A stretch of DNA of 64,000 nucleotides from Pseudomonas sp. B6002 (GTDB lineage Bacteria > Pseudomonadota > Gammaproteobacteria > Pseudomonadales > Pseudomonadaceae): contig NZ_JACAOY010000010.1 of assembly GCF_013385985.1 (NCBI RefSeq), forward strand, positions 297,151 to 361,150, given 5' to 3'. Position numbers and translations under genes: made by a program. Positions 1-7,632 of the stretch are shown here, one piece after another; position 1 is the first letter of the stretch; every line of letters begins with the position of its first letter. Under the pieces are notes generated by a model, which ran no database searches, was not told the DNA's origin, and saw nothing but the letters and a program-made list of their open reading frames with translations.

Positions 1-825
1 CGCCGGCAACCGTGCGCCTTTGCGCTCCTTGAGGCAGTACAGATACTCCGGAATCTGCGGCGCATTCTCGATGGTCAGCACCCGCAACTGCGGGTCATGG
101 GGCACTTCCTGGCGCGCAATGATGCTGATGCCGATATTGCGCAACACCGCCTCGCGGATCGACTCGCGGCTGCCGATCTCCAGCAGCGGCCCATAACTCA
201 CACCGGCGCCCTGCAACATTTCCTCGGTCAACCGCCGCGTGGTGGAGCCGCCTTCGCGCATCAACAAGGTGTGACCGGCCAACGCATTGAGCGGCACATG
301 GTCGAGCTTGGCCAGTGGGTGGTTGCGATGCACCGCCAGCACCAGCGGGTCGGTGCCGAGCACGCGGCGGATCAGACGCGGGTCTTCGAGTAACTGTGAC
401 GAGGCGGCGACGTCGACGCGGTAATCATCCAGCGCTTCGAGGACCTGTTGGGAGTTGCCGATTTCCACCGACACCTCCACGTGGGGCAGGCGTTCGCGGA
501 AGGCTTTGACCAGGTCGAGGATGTAATACGGCGCCGTCGCGGCAATCCGCAATGCGCCCTGGACCTGGCCGGTGTTGCGCAGGAAAAACTCGATATCCGC
601 TTCCTGCTGCAACAGCGTCTTGACCATCGGCAGCAAGCGCGCGCCGTCGTCACTGACGGTGAGGCGACGCCCGCCGCGATAGAACAGCTCAACGCCGTAA
701 TGGCTTTCCAGGTTGCGGATCTGGGTGGTGACCGTGGGTTGGCTCAAGCCGAGTTTTTTCGCCGCCTGGGTGATGCTGCCCAGGCGGGCGACCATGAAAA
801 AAGCCTTCAGCTCGGCACTCAGCAC
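1..825 (-). CDS. LysR-family transcriptional regulator (3' end cut by window edge)
   Basis: This is a LysR-type DNA-binding regulator. The N-terminal winged HTH is visible in the first ~60 residues (SITQAAKKLGLSQPTVTTQI), followed by a periplasmic-binding-like effector domain. About 275 codons are present; the family is usually near 300, so only a short C-terminus is missing beyond base 1. I chose the GTG at 825 because MLSAELKAFF is the expected LysR N-terminus and a purine-rich GAGAGGG lies just upstream; the ATG at 838 is out of frame. The gene starts 16 bp after the stop of cadA on the same strand, so it could be co-transcribed with it. The effector is unknown, and nothing in the sequence ties it to metals. 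Confidence 0.85.
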   Translation of the reverse strand, partial: MLSAELKAFFMVARLGSITQAAKKLGLSQPTVTTQIRNLESHYGVELFYRGGRRLTVSDDGARLLPMVKTLLQQEADIEFFLRNTGQVQGALRIAATAPYYILDLVKAFRERLPHVEVSVEIGNSQQVLEALDDYRVDVAASSQLLEDPRLIRRVLGTDPLVLAVHRNHPLAKLDHVPLNALAGHTLLMREGGSTTRRLTEEMLQGAGVSYGPLLEIGSRESIREAVLRNIGISIIARQEVPHDPQLRVLTIENAPQIPEYLYCLKERKGARLPA

Positions 826-841
826 ACCACCCTCTCATCGT

Positions 842-3106
842 TTATTTGCGCAACAGGCGCAGGCCATTGAACACCACCAGCAGGCTGACGCCCATGTCGG
901 CGAACACCGCCATCCACATGGTCGCCATGCCTAGGAAGGTGACGGCCAAGAAGATCGCCTTGATCACCAGCGCCAGGGCAATGTTTTGCTTGAGGATACT
1001 CGACGTTTGCCGCGAGAGCCGAATGAAAGCCGGAATCTTGCGCAAATCATCGTCCATCAACGCCACGTCGGCGGTTTCGATGGCCGTGTCGGTGCCGGCT
1101 GCGGCCATGGCGAAGCCAATCTCGGCGCGGGCCAAGGCCGGGGCGTCGTTGATGCCGTCGCCGACCATGCCCACGCGGTGGCCTTGGCCGTAGAGGGTTT
1201 CGATAGCGTGCAGTTTGTCGGTGGGCAACAGGTCGCCCTGGGCCTGATCGATGCCGACCTGGGCGCCAATTGCCTGGGCAGTGTGGGTATTGTCGCCGGT
1301 GAGCATCAGGGTCTTGATGCCCAACGCATGCAGCTGCTGGATGGCTTCTCGGCTACTGTCTTTCACGGTGTCAGCCACGGCAAACAGCGCCAGCGGGCCG
1401 GACTTGTCGAGCAGCAACACCACGGACTTGCCTTGTTTCTCCAGAGCGAAGAGTTTTTCTTCCAGCGCCGGCGAGCACAGGCCGAGGTCTTCCACCAGGC
1501 GGTGGTTGCCCAGGTGATAGGTCTGGCCATTGATATCGCCGCGCACACCCCGCCCGGCCAGGGCTTCGAAGTTATCCACAACGTGCGTCGGCAGGTTTTT
1601 ATCCACAGCCGCGTTGGCGATGGCCAGGGACACCGGATGGTCGGAACGCCCGGCCAAACTGGCGGCCAGGGCCGGCGCGCTGTCCTCGACGTTGGGGAAC
1701 AGTGGCAAGTAGTCGGTTTGCACCGGCTTGCCGTGGGTGATGGTGCCGGTCTTGTCGAGGGCCAGGTAGTCGAGCTTGTAACCGCCCTCCAGGTACACGC
1801 CGCCCTTGATCAAGATGCCTTTGCGCGCCGCTGCCGCCAGGCCGCTGACGATGGTCACCGGGGTGGAAATCACCAGTGCACAAGGGCACGCGACCACCAG
1901 CAGCACGAGGGCGCGGTAGATCCAGTCAAACCAGGCGCCAGCCATGAACAGCGGCGGGATCACTGCCACGCCCAGGGCAAACAGGAACACGGCCGGGGTG
2001 TAGACCTTGGAGAAGCTGTCGACAAAGCGCTGGGTCGGCGCCCGTGCGCCTTGGGCCTGCTCCACGGCGTGGATGATACGCGCCAGGGTGGAGTTGTTGG
2101 CCGCAGCCGTCACCTTGTATTCCAGGGAGCCGGCCTGGTTGATGGTGCCGGCGAAGACTTTATCGCCCACGGTCTTTTCAATCGGCAGGCTTTCACCGGT
2201 GATCGGCGCCTGGTCGATGGTGGACTGGCCGGCGGTGACTTCACCGTCCAGGCCGATGCGTTCGCCGGGTTTTACCCTCACGATTGCGCCAATCTCAATA
2301 CTTTTGACCTCCTGTTCAGCCCACGAACCGTCCGCCTGGCGAACCGTGGCCTGTTCGGGCGTCATCTGCATCAAGCCGCTGATGGCGTTGCGTGCACGGT
2401 CCAGGGACTTGGCTTCGATCAGCTCGGCCACGGTAAACAGGAACATCACCATGGCGGCTTCCGGCCACTGGCCAATCAGCACGGCGCCGGTGACGGCAAT
2501 GCTCATCAAGGCATTGATGTTCAGGTTGAGGTTTTTCAGGGCGATCCAGCCCTTTTTGTAGGTGGTAAGGCCGCCGCTGAGGATCGACACCAGCGCCACC
2601 ACAGCAATCACCCATGTCGGTGCGGCACTGGTGAAGTGAAGCACTTCGGCGCCCAACGCGCCGACGCCAGACACCGCCAACGGCCACCAGTGTTTCTTGG
2701 CAGGCGGCTCGGCGGCGGGAGTGCCTTCTTCGATGGGGTCGGCTTGCATGCCGAGGGATTTGATCGCGTCGATGATCGGCGCAGTATTCGGCAGGTCATG
2801 GGTGACGCCGAGAATGCGGTTGATCAGGTTGAATTCCAGCTGCTGCACGCCGGCGAGCTTGCCCAGTTTGTTCTGGATCAGCGTTTGTTCGGTGGGGCAG
2901 TCCATGGCTTCGATGCGGAAGGTGCTCAGGCGCGAGCCGGCGGTGGGGGCTTCGCTCAGTTGCACCACCGCAGGGGCTGGCGTACCGGAACAGCAGGAAC
3001 CGCCGTGGCCGTGGTTGTGCACAGGCGTGAGTTTCTTCGGGGCATGATCGTGATCATGGTCATGACCGTGGTCGTGCTTGTGTGGGGTGTGCAGGGAATC
3101 GCTCAT
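842..3106 (-). CDS. cadA: Cd/Zn/Pb-translocating P1B-type ATPase CadA
   Basis: Inner-membrane heavy-metal efflux ATPase that exports Cd(II), Zn(II) or Pb(II) from the cytoplasm. With the start at 3106 the protein has 754 residues. It opens with a His-rich tail (KHDHGHDHDHDH) and a His/Cys patch near GGSCCSG. An HMA-like domain follows, in which the usual CxxC is MDCPTE (residues 68-73). Then come the TGES actuator motif, the membrane CPC (C407-P-C409), the phosphorylation motif D451-K-T-G-T, an HP motif (SDHP) and the hinge GDGINDAP (649-656). Longer in-frame starts exist upstream but would run into the promoter. It is divergent from cadR, and the MerR-type operator between them should make it metal-inducible. 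ZntA is an equivalent name in other species. Confidence 0.95.
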   Translation of the reverse strand: MSDSLHTPHKHDHGHDHDHDHAPKKLTPVHNHGHGGSCCSGTPAPAVVQLSEAPTAGSRLSTFRIEAMDCPTEQTLIQNKLGKLAGVQQLEFNLINRILGVTHDLPNTAPIIDAIKSLGMQADPIEEGTPAAEPPAKKHWWPLAVSGVGALGAEVLHFTSAAPTWVIAVVALVSILSGGLTTYKKGWIALKNLNLNINALMSIAVTGAVLIGQWPEAAMVMFLFTVAELIEAKSLDRARNAISGLMQMTPEQATVRQADGSWAEQEVKSIEIGAIVRVKPGERIGLDGEVTAGQSTIDQAPITGESLPIEKTVGDKVFAGTINQAGSLEYKVTAAANNSTLARIIHAVEQAQGARAPTQRFVDSFSKVYTPAVFLFALGVAVIPPLFMAGAWFDWIYRALVLLVVACPCALVISTPVTIVSGLAAAARKGILIKGGVYLEGGYKLDYLALDKTGTITHGKPVQTDYLPLFPNVEDSAPALAASLAGRSDHPVSLAIANAAVDKNLPTHVVDNFEALAGRGVRGDINGQTYHLGNHRLVEDLGLCSPALEEKLFALEKQGKSVVLLLDKSGPLALFAVADTVKDSSREAIQQLHALGIKTLMLTGDNTHTAQAIGAQVGIDQAQGDLLPTDKLHAIETLYGQGHRVGMVGDGINDAPALARAEIGFAMAAAGTDTAIETADVALMDDDLRKIPAFIRLSRQTSSILKQNIALALVIKAIFLAVTFLGMATMWMAVFADMGVSLLVVFNGLRLLRK

Positions 3107-3137
3107 TCTGTCGCGTCCGTAAAGGTGCCTGTTGCCA

Positions 3138-3168
3138 AGTAAAGACCCTGTAGCCACTATAGGGTCAA
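3138..3168 (-). promoter_or_regulatory. MerR/CadR-type cadA promoter with 21-bp operator
   Basis: On the minus strand, TTGACC (3168-3163) and TTTACT (3143-3138) form -35 and -10 boxes with a 19-bp spacer. That overlong spacer is the hallmark of MerR-family promoters that are untwisted by the metal-bound regulator. The near-perfect dyad at 3145-3165 (ACCCTRTAG arms) fills the spacer and is the CadR operator. It lies between the cadA and cadR start codons. Confidence 0.9.
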
Positions 3169-3191
3169 GCACCCATTTGGAGATTGCTGCG

Positions 3192-3632
3192 ATGAAGATC
3201 GGCGAACTGGCCAAACTGACCGACTGTCAGGTGGAAACCATCCGGTATTACGAGAAAGAAGGCCTGCTGCCACCCCCGGCCCGCACGGACGCCAACTACC
3301 GCGTGTACACCCAGGCACACACCGAGCGGCTGATCTTTATCCGCAATTGCCGCAGCCTCGACATGACCCTGGAAGAAATCCGCAGCCTGCTGGGCCTGCG
3401 CGACAGCCCCCAGGACCAGTGCGAAAGCGTGAATGCGTTGATCGACGAACATATCCACCACGTGAAAGCGCGGATTGACGGGCTGTTGGCGTTGCAGGAG
3501 CAGTTGCTGGACCTGCGCCAGCGCTGCGGCGGTGGGGAGCAGTGCGGGATTTTGCAGCGGCTGGAAGTCAGCGGAAGCGTGCAGGCCAGTGAGGCTGAGC
3601 CTTCACATGTGGGCAGAAGCCACGGGCATTGA
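3192..3632 (+). CDS. cadR: MerR-family Cd(II)-responsive regulator CadR
   Basis: Metal-sensing MerR-family activator of cadA, 146 residues. The start at 3192 gives the canonical MKIGELAKLT helix-turn-helix; the frame is open further upstream but that would cross the operator. The three metal-ligand cysteines of CadR are present as C77, C112 and C118 (P. putida CadR has C77, C112, C119), and the protein ends in the His-rich SHVGRSHGH tail. Oddity: the last third of the gene is duplicated across the Hachiman island. The codons from C112 to four codons before the stop are base-for-base identical to the remnant at 7379-7476, so the present 3' tip of this gene was probably supplied by the island. 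The reading frame is intact and the protein should work. Confidence 0.95.
   Translation: MKIGELAKLTDCQVETIRYYEKEGLLPPPARTDANYRVYTQAHTERLIFIRNCRSLDMTLEEIRSLLGLRDSPQDQCESVNALIDEHIHHVKARIDGLLALQEQLLDLRQRCGGGEQCGILQRLEVSGSVQASEAEPSHVGRSHGH
3525..3622 (+). repeat. 98-bp perfect direct repeat, left copy (candidate att site)
   Basis: These 98 bases inside the cadR 3' end are identical to 7379-7476. The two copies are 3854 bp apart and bracket the hamAB genes. Sequence on both sides of the core still encodes the same cadR residues but with different synonymous codons, so identity is limited to the core. This is the layout of an integrated element flanked by attL and attR. Confidence 0.85.
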
Positions 3633-3932
3633 GCCCAAGAGCCAAATTTAAAAGCATCAATCTTATTCATACGGCGCCCGAAAAACTGATGCAAGTCATA
3701 CTTTAAACTGCATTCAAAGTACTCACTTAGCCCCCTCCTTTTATGATTACTGTTTTTATATACAGTGCCGATTTTATTTAAGGTCACCGGCCTCTGTTTA
3801 GGAAAAATCTAATATTTCGTAGAAAGCTGCAGCTGATGGTTGCAATTTGCCATCAAAGAGTGGTTAATTTGCCATCAGTGAATTCATATATGTATATCTA
3901 GACAACAGCAATTGTTATTCATGGAATAGAAT
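3633..3932 (+). promoter_or_regulatory. hamA upstream region with repeated AATTTGCCATCA boxes
   Basis: No gene is supported in these 300 AT-rich bases. The 12-mer AATTTGCCATCA occurs at 3844-3855 and 3866-3877, with starts 22 bp apart, about two helical turns. A reverse-oriented TGATGG at 3834-3839 pairs with the first box. One candidate promoter uses TTGCCA (3869-3874) with TATATC (3893-3898, 18-bp spacer); another uses TTGCAA (3840-3845) with an extended TGgTTAATT (3861-3869). In either case the boxes overlap promoter elements, which is how an operator would be placed. The assignment is inference only. Confidence 0.45.
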
Positions 3933-4814
3933 ATGGACGCCGCATTAAAAACAAGAGTTGCTAATCAAATATTCAAGTTTGAAACAAACTTCACAACAAA
4001 AAAAACAGATGACTCCTCCTTTACTTTAGACTACGAAGGTGGCAGATATCGCCAATCAGAATTAGTCGGATTAATCAGAGATACTGTTCCATTTTTTGCG
4101 CTGACCTCAAAAGAAATTTCTTCAATAGATAGATCTGACTGGAACAAACAAAGCTTCACGCGAATTTCAGACGCGAATATTAACTCAAAAGGAGATTATG
4201 GAGAGTTATTATTATATTTAGTTCTTTCCGTATTTTATGATGTTCCAAAATTTGTAACAAAGGCTAGACTCAGATCAACCACGAGAGAACAAATAAAGGG
4301 TTTCGACTGTGCCCATTTTTCTGTGGAAAATTCGAAAGTAACACTTTGGCTTGGGGAAGCCAAGTTTCACAAAAGTGTTTCGGGGGCCGTGAACTCCGCT
4401 CTAAAATCCTTAAACGAACATCTAAATGATGCCGAAAAAATCAAATCAGAATTAAAGCTTTTAGGCGGTGAAATAGAGATCAATAAAAAACTTGAGCCAG
4501 AAAAATATGATCTCTTAAAACAATATGTCGCAGGAGGGAAATCACTAGACAAGGTCAATATCGCGGTACCAGTCTTGATAACCTATGATAGTTCCTGCAT
4601 TAAAAAGCATTGTAATACTGGGATCGGCGACATTGAAGACGATACTCTTAGAAATGAACTTGAGTCGGAACTAGAATCACATTTCAAAAAAATCTATAAA
4701 AAATCCTGGCCAGCGCATAAAAATATAAAAATAGTTTTCTTTGCAATCCCACTAGAGTCAGTATCCAATCTAAAAAGCATGATCGGGCAAGTAGAAGCCG
4801 CGATGAAGTTTTAA
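3933..4814 (+). CDS. hamA: Hachiman antiphage protein HamA (DUF1837, PD-(D/E)xK-like nuclease)
   Basis: Effector subunit of the Hachiman defence system, 293 residues. The DUF1837 pattern shows as KGDYGELLLYL (86-96), GFDCAHF with D125, and LGEAKFH with E142 and K144. D125...E142-x-K144 reads as a PD-(D/E)xK nuclease core. In characterised systems HamA is a DNase held in check by the helicase HamB and released when damaged or phage DNA is sensed. The start at 3933 has only a weak Shine-Dalgarno (GGAA about 9 nt upstream), but there is no better in-frame start nearby. hamB follows 12 bp after the stop, so the two form one operon. Base composition and codon use (many AAA, ATA, TTA) differ sharply from neighbouring genes, which points to horizontal transfer. 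Confidence 0.88.
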   Translation: MDAALKTRVANQIFKFETNFTTKKTDDSSFTLDYEGGRYRQSELVGLIRDTVPFFALTSKEISSIDRSDWNKQSFTRISDANINSKGDYGELLLYLVLSVFYDVPKFVTKARLRSTTREQIKGFDCAHFSVENSKVTLWLGEAKFHKSVSGAVNSALKSLNEHLNDAEKIKSELKLLGGEIEINKKLEPEKYDLLKQYVAGGKSLDKVNIAVPVLITYDSSCIKKHCNTGIGDIEDDTLRNELESELESHFKKIYKKSWPAHKNIKIVFFAIPLESVSNLKSMIGQVEAAMKF

Positions 4815-4826
4815 AGGAGCACTATT

Positions 4827-7052
4827 ATGATTTCATCAATCAAGTCAATGCTTGCTGACATCAAGTCTAAGGAAGACATTAGTACAAGCACCATCGAGCA
4901 AATGCTCATCAACACTTATCGCCTACTCGATTCTGAAGATGAAGAAAATTACAATCTTTGCCTTTCAAGTATATGCCATGTGGCAAACATTAATCATAGT
5001 GACCTTATGGTCCAGCAGTTACTTCACGACTGCATTATCAAATCAAGAATTTTTCTCTATGATGGGCTTCTTCAATCAATAAGACCCGAATATGCTCCTT
5101 ACATCTCCGCCCAAGACAGCATATTGCAAAATTTTTACACTAGTCGCAAAACCAACACCACCTTGACAAAACCTCAAAAAGAAGTTTTTGACTTATTTCA
5201 AAAACATCGTCGACTAATAGTAAGCGCTCCCACATCCTTCGGCAAAACGCGAATAATTCGAGAAATAATATCGTCAAATGACTACAAAAAAATCGCGCTA
5301 ATAATGCCTACTGTGTCCCTGCTATCAGAGCAATATCAAGACATTAAAAAAAGCATCCCCGGGTATACAATAGTCAAATCCTCTAAAGTTAAAATTGATG
5401 AAGATGAAAACTATATACTGGTGCTTACGCCTGAACGAATGAGTGCGTTTATGGATGAAAATCCAAAATTCCAAATTGACTTTTTTGTCATGGATGAAAT
5501 TTACAAAACTGACTACAAGCTAGATGATGACCGATACAAAGTATTTTCAGACATTCTCTATCGCCTCGCCAAACAAAACACGCACTTTTATCTAATTGGT
5601 CCTTATATATCAGATTTCAGTGAAAAATTTCGAGAAAAGTTTAATGCAAAATTTAAGCGATTTGAGTTGGAAATCGTACAAAAAGACTATTACAAGTTAG
5701 ATAAAATAAAAAACAAAGGTACTCATTTCATTGAAAATAGCCCTTTGAAAATTATTGGCAACCCATATAAAAATCTGTACAGAATAATTTCTCAGAAAAA
5801 TATCGACGGAAAGTTTTTAATATACCGCTATCAAAAACAATATGTTGAAGATACAGCAAAAAAACTTGCCAACACTTGGCAAGTCAAACCTCACAATGAG
5901 GAATTGGTCGATTATTTATCTCAGTCTGTCTCAGCTGATTGGGACCTCATAGACTGTATAAGAAAGGGCGTAGCGTTCCATCATGGAGCAATGCCCAGAC
6001 ATATTCAGGATTTAATCGTAGATGAGTTCAACGACAATTCCCCAACAGGAATAAACTATTTATTTTGCACAACCTCCTTAACCGAAGGCATAAATTCAGC
6101 GGCAAAAAATGTTGTTATATATGATAAAAAGATAGGAAAGGGAGATACATTAGGCACACTAGACAGGAAAAACATAGAAGGTAGAGCCGGAAGATTTATG
6201 CAACACTTTATTGGGCGAGTTTTTTACCTTGAAACTGACGATAAAAAAGATAAAGAATCTATAGTTGAAATTGAATATTTAGATAAACCAAGACCTGCCA
6301 TCGAATCACTTCTGCAGTTAGATAAAAATGATATCCCAGAAGACCGAAACAATCTTCATAACGACTTTCTAAGCAAAATCGGCAAGCTAGAAATCCCTGA
6401 GTCTTTAATCAAGGCAAACAGATTTGTATCTGTAGATGGTCAAATTGCGCTAATTCAACACTTGCGTCATTTTAGTGCTGAATATTTCTTCGAAGATCAT
6501 TATCCAGACAAACCAATTCAAACAAAAATTCTTTCATCAATTTATGACTTTTTATTCACGGAAAACGACAAAGGTCGTAACTTTGACAATGAAGCTGGCA
6601 AGTCAATCCTTATCCAACTCACAAACTATTATGCTTTTTTAAAGCCTTCATTCAAACAACTCTTAGAGTCGGACACTATAATCAGGCAACGGAAAGAACA
6701 AAGCTCACGAATTCGTTACGTTTTCGACTTGACCACAAAATACTTTGAATTCGTATGGCCTAAGTATATTAAGGCATTTGAAAATATTTACAATTTTGTT
6801 GCCGTTGAGAAATCAGCAGATATTATCCGACTAGACATGTTAATAGCACAGCTTGAATACGGAACCACCAAACCTCATGAGATTATTCTTAGAGATTCTG
6901 GCCTTCCGAATGAAATTATTGGAAAAATCTCGAAGTTCTTCAAAGATTGCAAAACATTTGAAGATATACAGAAAATCACCTCATCACACAGAATAGAAAT
7001 AAATAGAAAAATTCACTCAATAGAATCAAAAGTTCTTGATAAGTACATTTGA
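4827..7052 (+). CDS. hamB: Hachiman antiphage helicase HamB (SF2, DEAD/DEAH-like)
   Basis: Superfamily 2 helicase/translocase of the Hachiman system, 741 residues. Visible motifs are Walker A SAPTSFGKTR (133-142), the Walker B-like box MDEIY (222-226) in place of a strict DEAD/DEAH, and motif VI GRAGRF (452-457). Motif Ia-like sequence (IMPTVSLLSEQ) lies between the first two. The N-terminal ~115 residues and the C-terminal ~250 residues are helical and have no recognised domain; they are probably the HamA-binding and DNA-sensing parts. AAAGGAG sits 7-8 nt before the ATG. It is co-transcribed with hamA and ends before a good intrinsic terminator. AT-rich like hamA. The pairing with DUF1837 makes Hachiman the best call over a generic helicase. 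Confidence 0.88.
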   Translation: MISSIKSMLADIKSKEDISTSTIEQMLINTYRLLDSEDEENYNLCLSSICHVANINHSDLMVQQLLHDCIIKSRIFLYDGLLQSIRPEYAPYISAQDSILQNFYTSRKTNTTLTKPQKEVFDLFQKHRRLIVSAPTSFGKTRIIREIISSNDYKKIALIMPTVSLLSEQYQDIKKSIPGYTIVKSSKVKIDEDENYILVLTPERMSAFMDENPKFQIDFFVMDEIYKTDYKLDDDRYKVFSDILYRLAKQNTHFYLIGPYISDFSEKFREKFNAKFKRFELEIVQKDYYKLDKIKNKGTHFIENSPLKIIGNPYKNLYRIISQKNIDGKFLIYRYQKQYVEDTAKKLANTWQVKPHNEELVDYLSQSVSADWDLIDCIRKGVAFHHGAMPRHIQDLIVDEFNDNSPTGINYLFCTTSLTEGINSAAKNVVIYDKKIGKGDTLGTLDRKNIEGRAGRFMQHFIGRVFYLETDDKKDKESIVEIEYLDKPRPAIESLLQLDKNDIPEDRNNLHNDFLSKIGKLEIPESLIKANRFVSVDGQIALIQHLRHFSAEYFFEDHYPDKPIQTKILSSIYDFLFTENDKGRNFDNEAGKSILIQLTNYYAFLKPSFKQLLESDTIIRQRKEQSSRIRYVFDLTTKYFEFVWPKYIKAFENIYNFVAVEKSADIIRLDMLIAQLEYGTTKPHEIILRDSGLPNEIIGKISKFFKDCKTFEDIQKITSSHRIEINRKIHSIESKVLDKYI

Positions 7053-7084
7053 AGTAAAGTTTCGAACTGCATCTCCACCTAGAG

Positions 7085-7110
7085 AGAGAGGTCAGTTCGG
7101 CCTCTCTTTT
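7085..7110 (+). terminator. Intrinsic terminator of hamAB
   Basis: AGAGAGG (7085-7091) pairs perfectly with CCTCTCT (7101-7107) around a 9-nt loop and is followed by a T-run. It lies 33 bp after the hamB stop. Confidence 0.75.
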
Positions 7111-7297
7111 CTATTGTATGTCACACTGCCATTGACGCTGTCAGCGGCGCACGGCGCTCATATCCTGCTAGCGAGAAATCGCTAGGTTCGGTCAACTTTA
7201 ACCACTTTGACTGATATATCCCTGTCTTCGCAAACTCCGGCACACGGTCACTGATGACGAGCTTCGGCACAGCAAGCTGCTCGCGCTTGAACTGTTC
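7111..7297. other. Right end of the Hachiman island, no recognised gene
   Basis: GC content rises again here. On the minus strand an open frame runs from the cadR junction to a TGA at 7121-7123 (residues such as KLVISDRVPEFAKTG). It has no start codon of its own within the island: its only start lies inside the duplicated cadR tail. It could be a 5'-truncated remnant of an older gene. I do not recognise the family, and chance cannot be excluded. A short inverted repeat TAGCGAgaaaTCGCTA occurs within it. Confidence 0.35.
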
Positions 7298-7486
7298 ATT
7301 GACCACATCCACCACGTCAAGGCGCGGATCGATGGGCTGTTGGCGTTACAGGAACAACTGCTGGACCTGCGCCAGCGGTGCGGCGGTGGGGAGCAGTGCG
7401 GGATTTTGCAGCGGCTGGAAGTCAGCGGAAGCGTGCAGGCCAGTGAGGCTGAGCCTTCACATGTGGGCAGAAGCCATGGCCATTAG
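7298..7486 (+). pseudogene. cadR: Promoterless cadR 3'-end remnant (second copy)
   Basis: The frame reads IDHIHHVKARIDGLLALQ and continues to the same SHVGRSHGH end as intact CadR, with a TAG stop at 7484-7486. It covers the last third of the gene, including the C112 and C118 equivalents, but lacks the HTH and any start. Compared with 3441-3632, one codon (GAA) is missing near the 5' end. Ten single-base differences fall within the 25 codons at 7304-7378, all synonymous; then follow 98 identical bases and again synonymous changes in the last three coding codons (cac/cat, ggg/ggc) plus tga/tag. The silent pattern means this tail evolved as part of a functional cadR. It marks the right junction of the island. 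Confidence 0.85.
7379..7476 (+). repeat. 98-bp perfect direct repeat, right copy (candidate att site)
   Basis: Identical to 3525-3622 inside intact cadR. Followed by TTGGGTgaaaACCCAA (7489-7504), a hairpin that is absent behind the left copy and was probably the original hairpin downstream of cadR. Confidence 0.85.
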
Positions 7487-7510
7487 CCTTGGGTGAAAAC
7501 CCAATCAAAC

Positions 7511-7614
7511 TGTGGGAGCTGGCTTGCCTGCGATAGCGGTACATCAGACACCTATCAGGTGCTGACACTCCGCGATCGCAGCGGTGCGACGACTCGACAA
7601 GCCAGCTCCCACAG
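7511..7614. repeat. REP doublet (REPIN), subtype A, right arm degenerate
   Basis: Left REP has core GGGAGCTGGCTTGCCTGCGA; the inverted right arm keeps aagccagctcccaca but has lost the tcgcaggc part. Lies between the cadR remnant and the 3' end of thyA. Confidence 0.8.
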
Positions 7615-7632
7615 TTTTGATCGAGGCGGGCT

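Larger units (their letters stand above)
3633..7486 (+). mobile_element. Genomic island carrying Hachiman, integrated in the cadR 3' end (boundaries approximate)
   Basis: The segment between the two cadR 3' ends is strikingly AT-rich compared with its surroundings (for example 17 G/C in 60 bases at 5641-5700, against 38 of 60 at 61801-61860). It contains only two genes, hamA and hamB, with a terminator, and it is flanked by the 98-bp direct repeat. No integrase, transposase or terminal inverted repeat was recognised inside it, so it is either mobilised in trans, a decayed island, or was placed by homologous recombination within cadR. Collapsing the repeat would restore one intact cadR followed directly by the thyA-side sequence. 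Confidence 0.75.

Noticed and set aside
986-3142. 718-codon open frame antisense to cadA
   Set aside because: cadA has all P-type ATPase motifs on the other strand; the frame is open only because of the GC-rich codon pattern, and its translation is low-complexity with no domain.
3296-3787. 163-codon minus-strand frame across the end of cadR
   Set aside because: Antisense to cadR and running into the AT-rich island; no start signal or recognisable domain.
7121-7315. Full gene on the minus strand beginning at a GTG in the cadR remnant
   Set aside because: The start codon belongs to duplicated cadR sequence, so at best this is a truncated remnant; kept only as a region note.
7511-7614. Possible CRISPR array or IS end from repeated palindromic motifs
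   Set aside because: The repeats are paired inverted REPs scattered singly across the window, without regular direct repeats, spacers, cas genes or a transposase.
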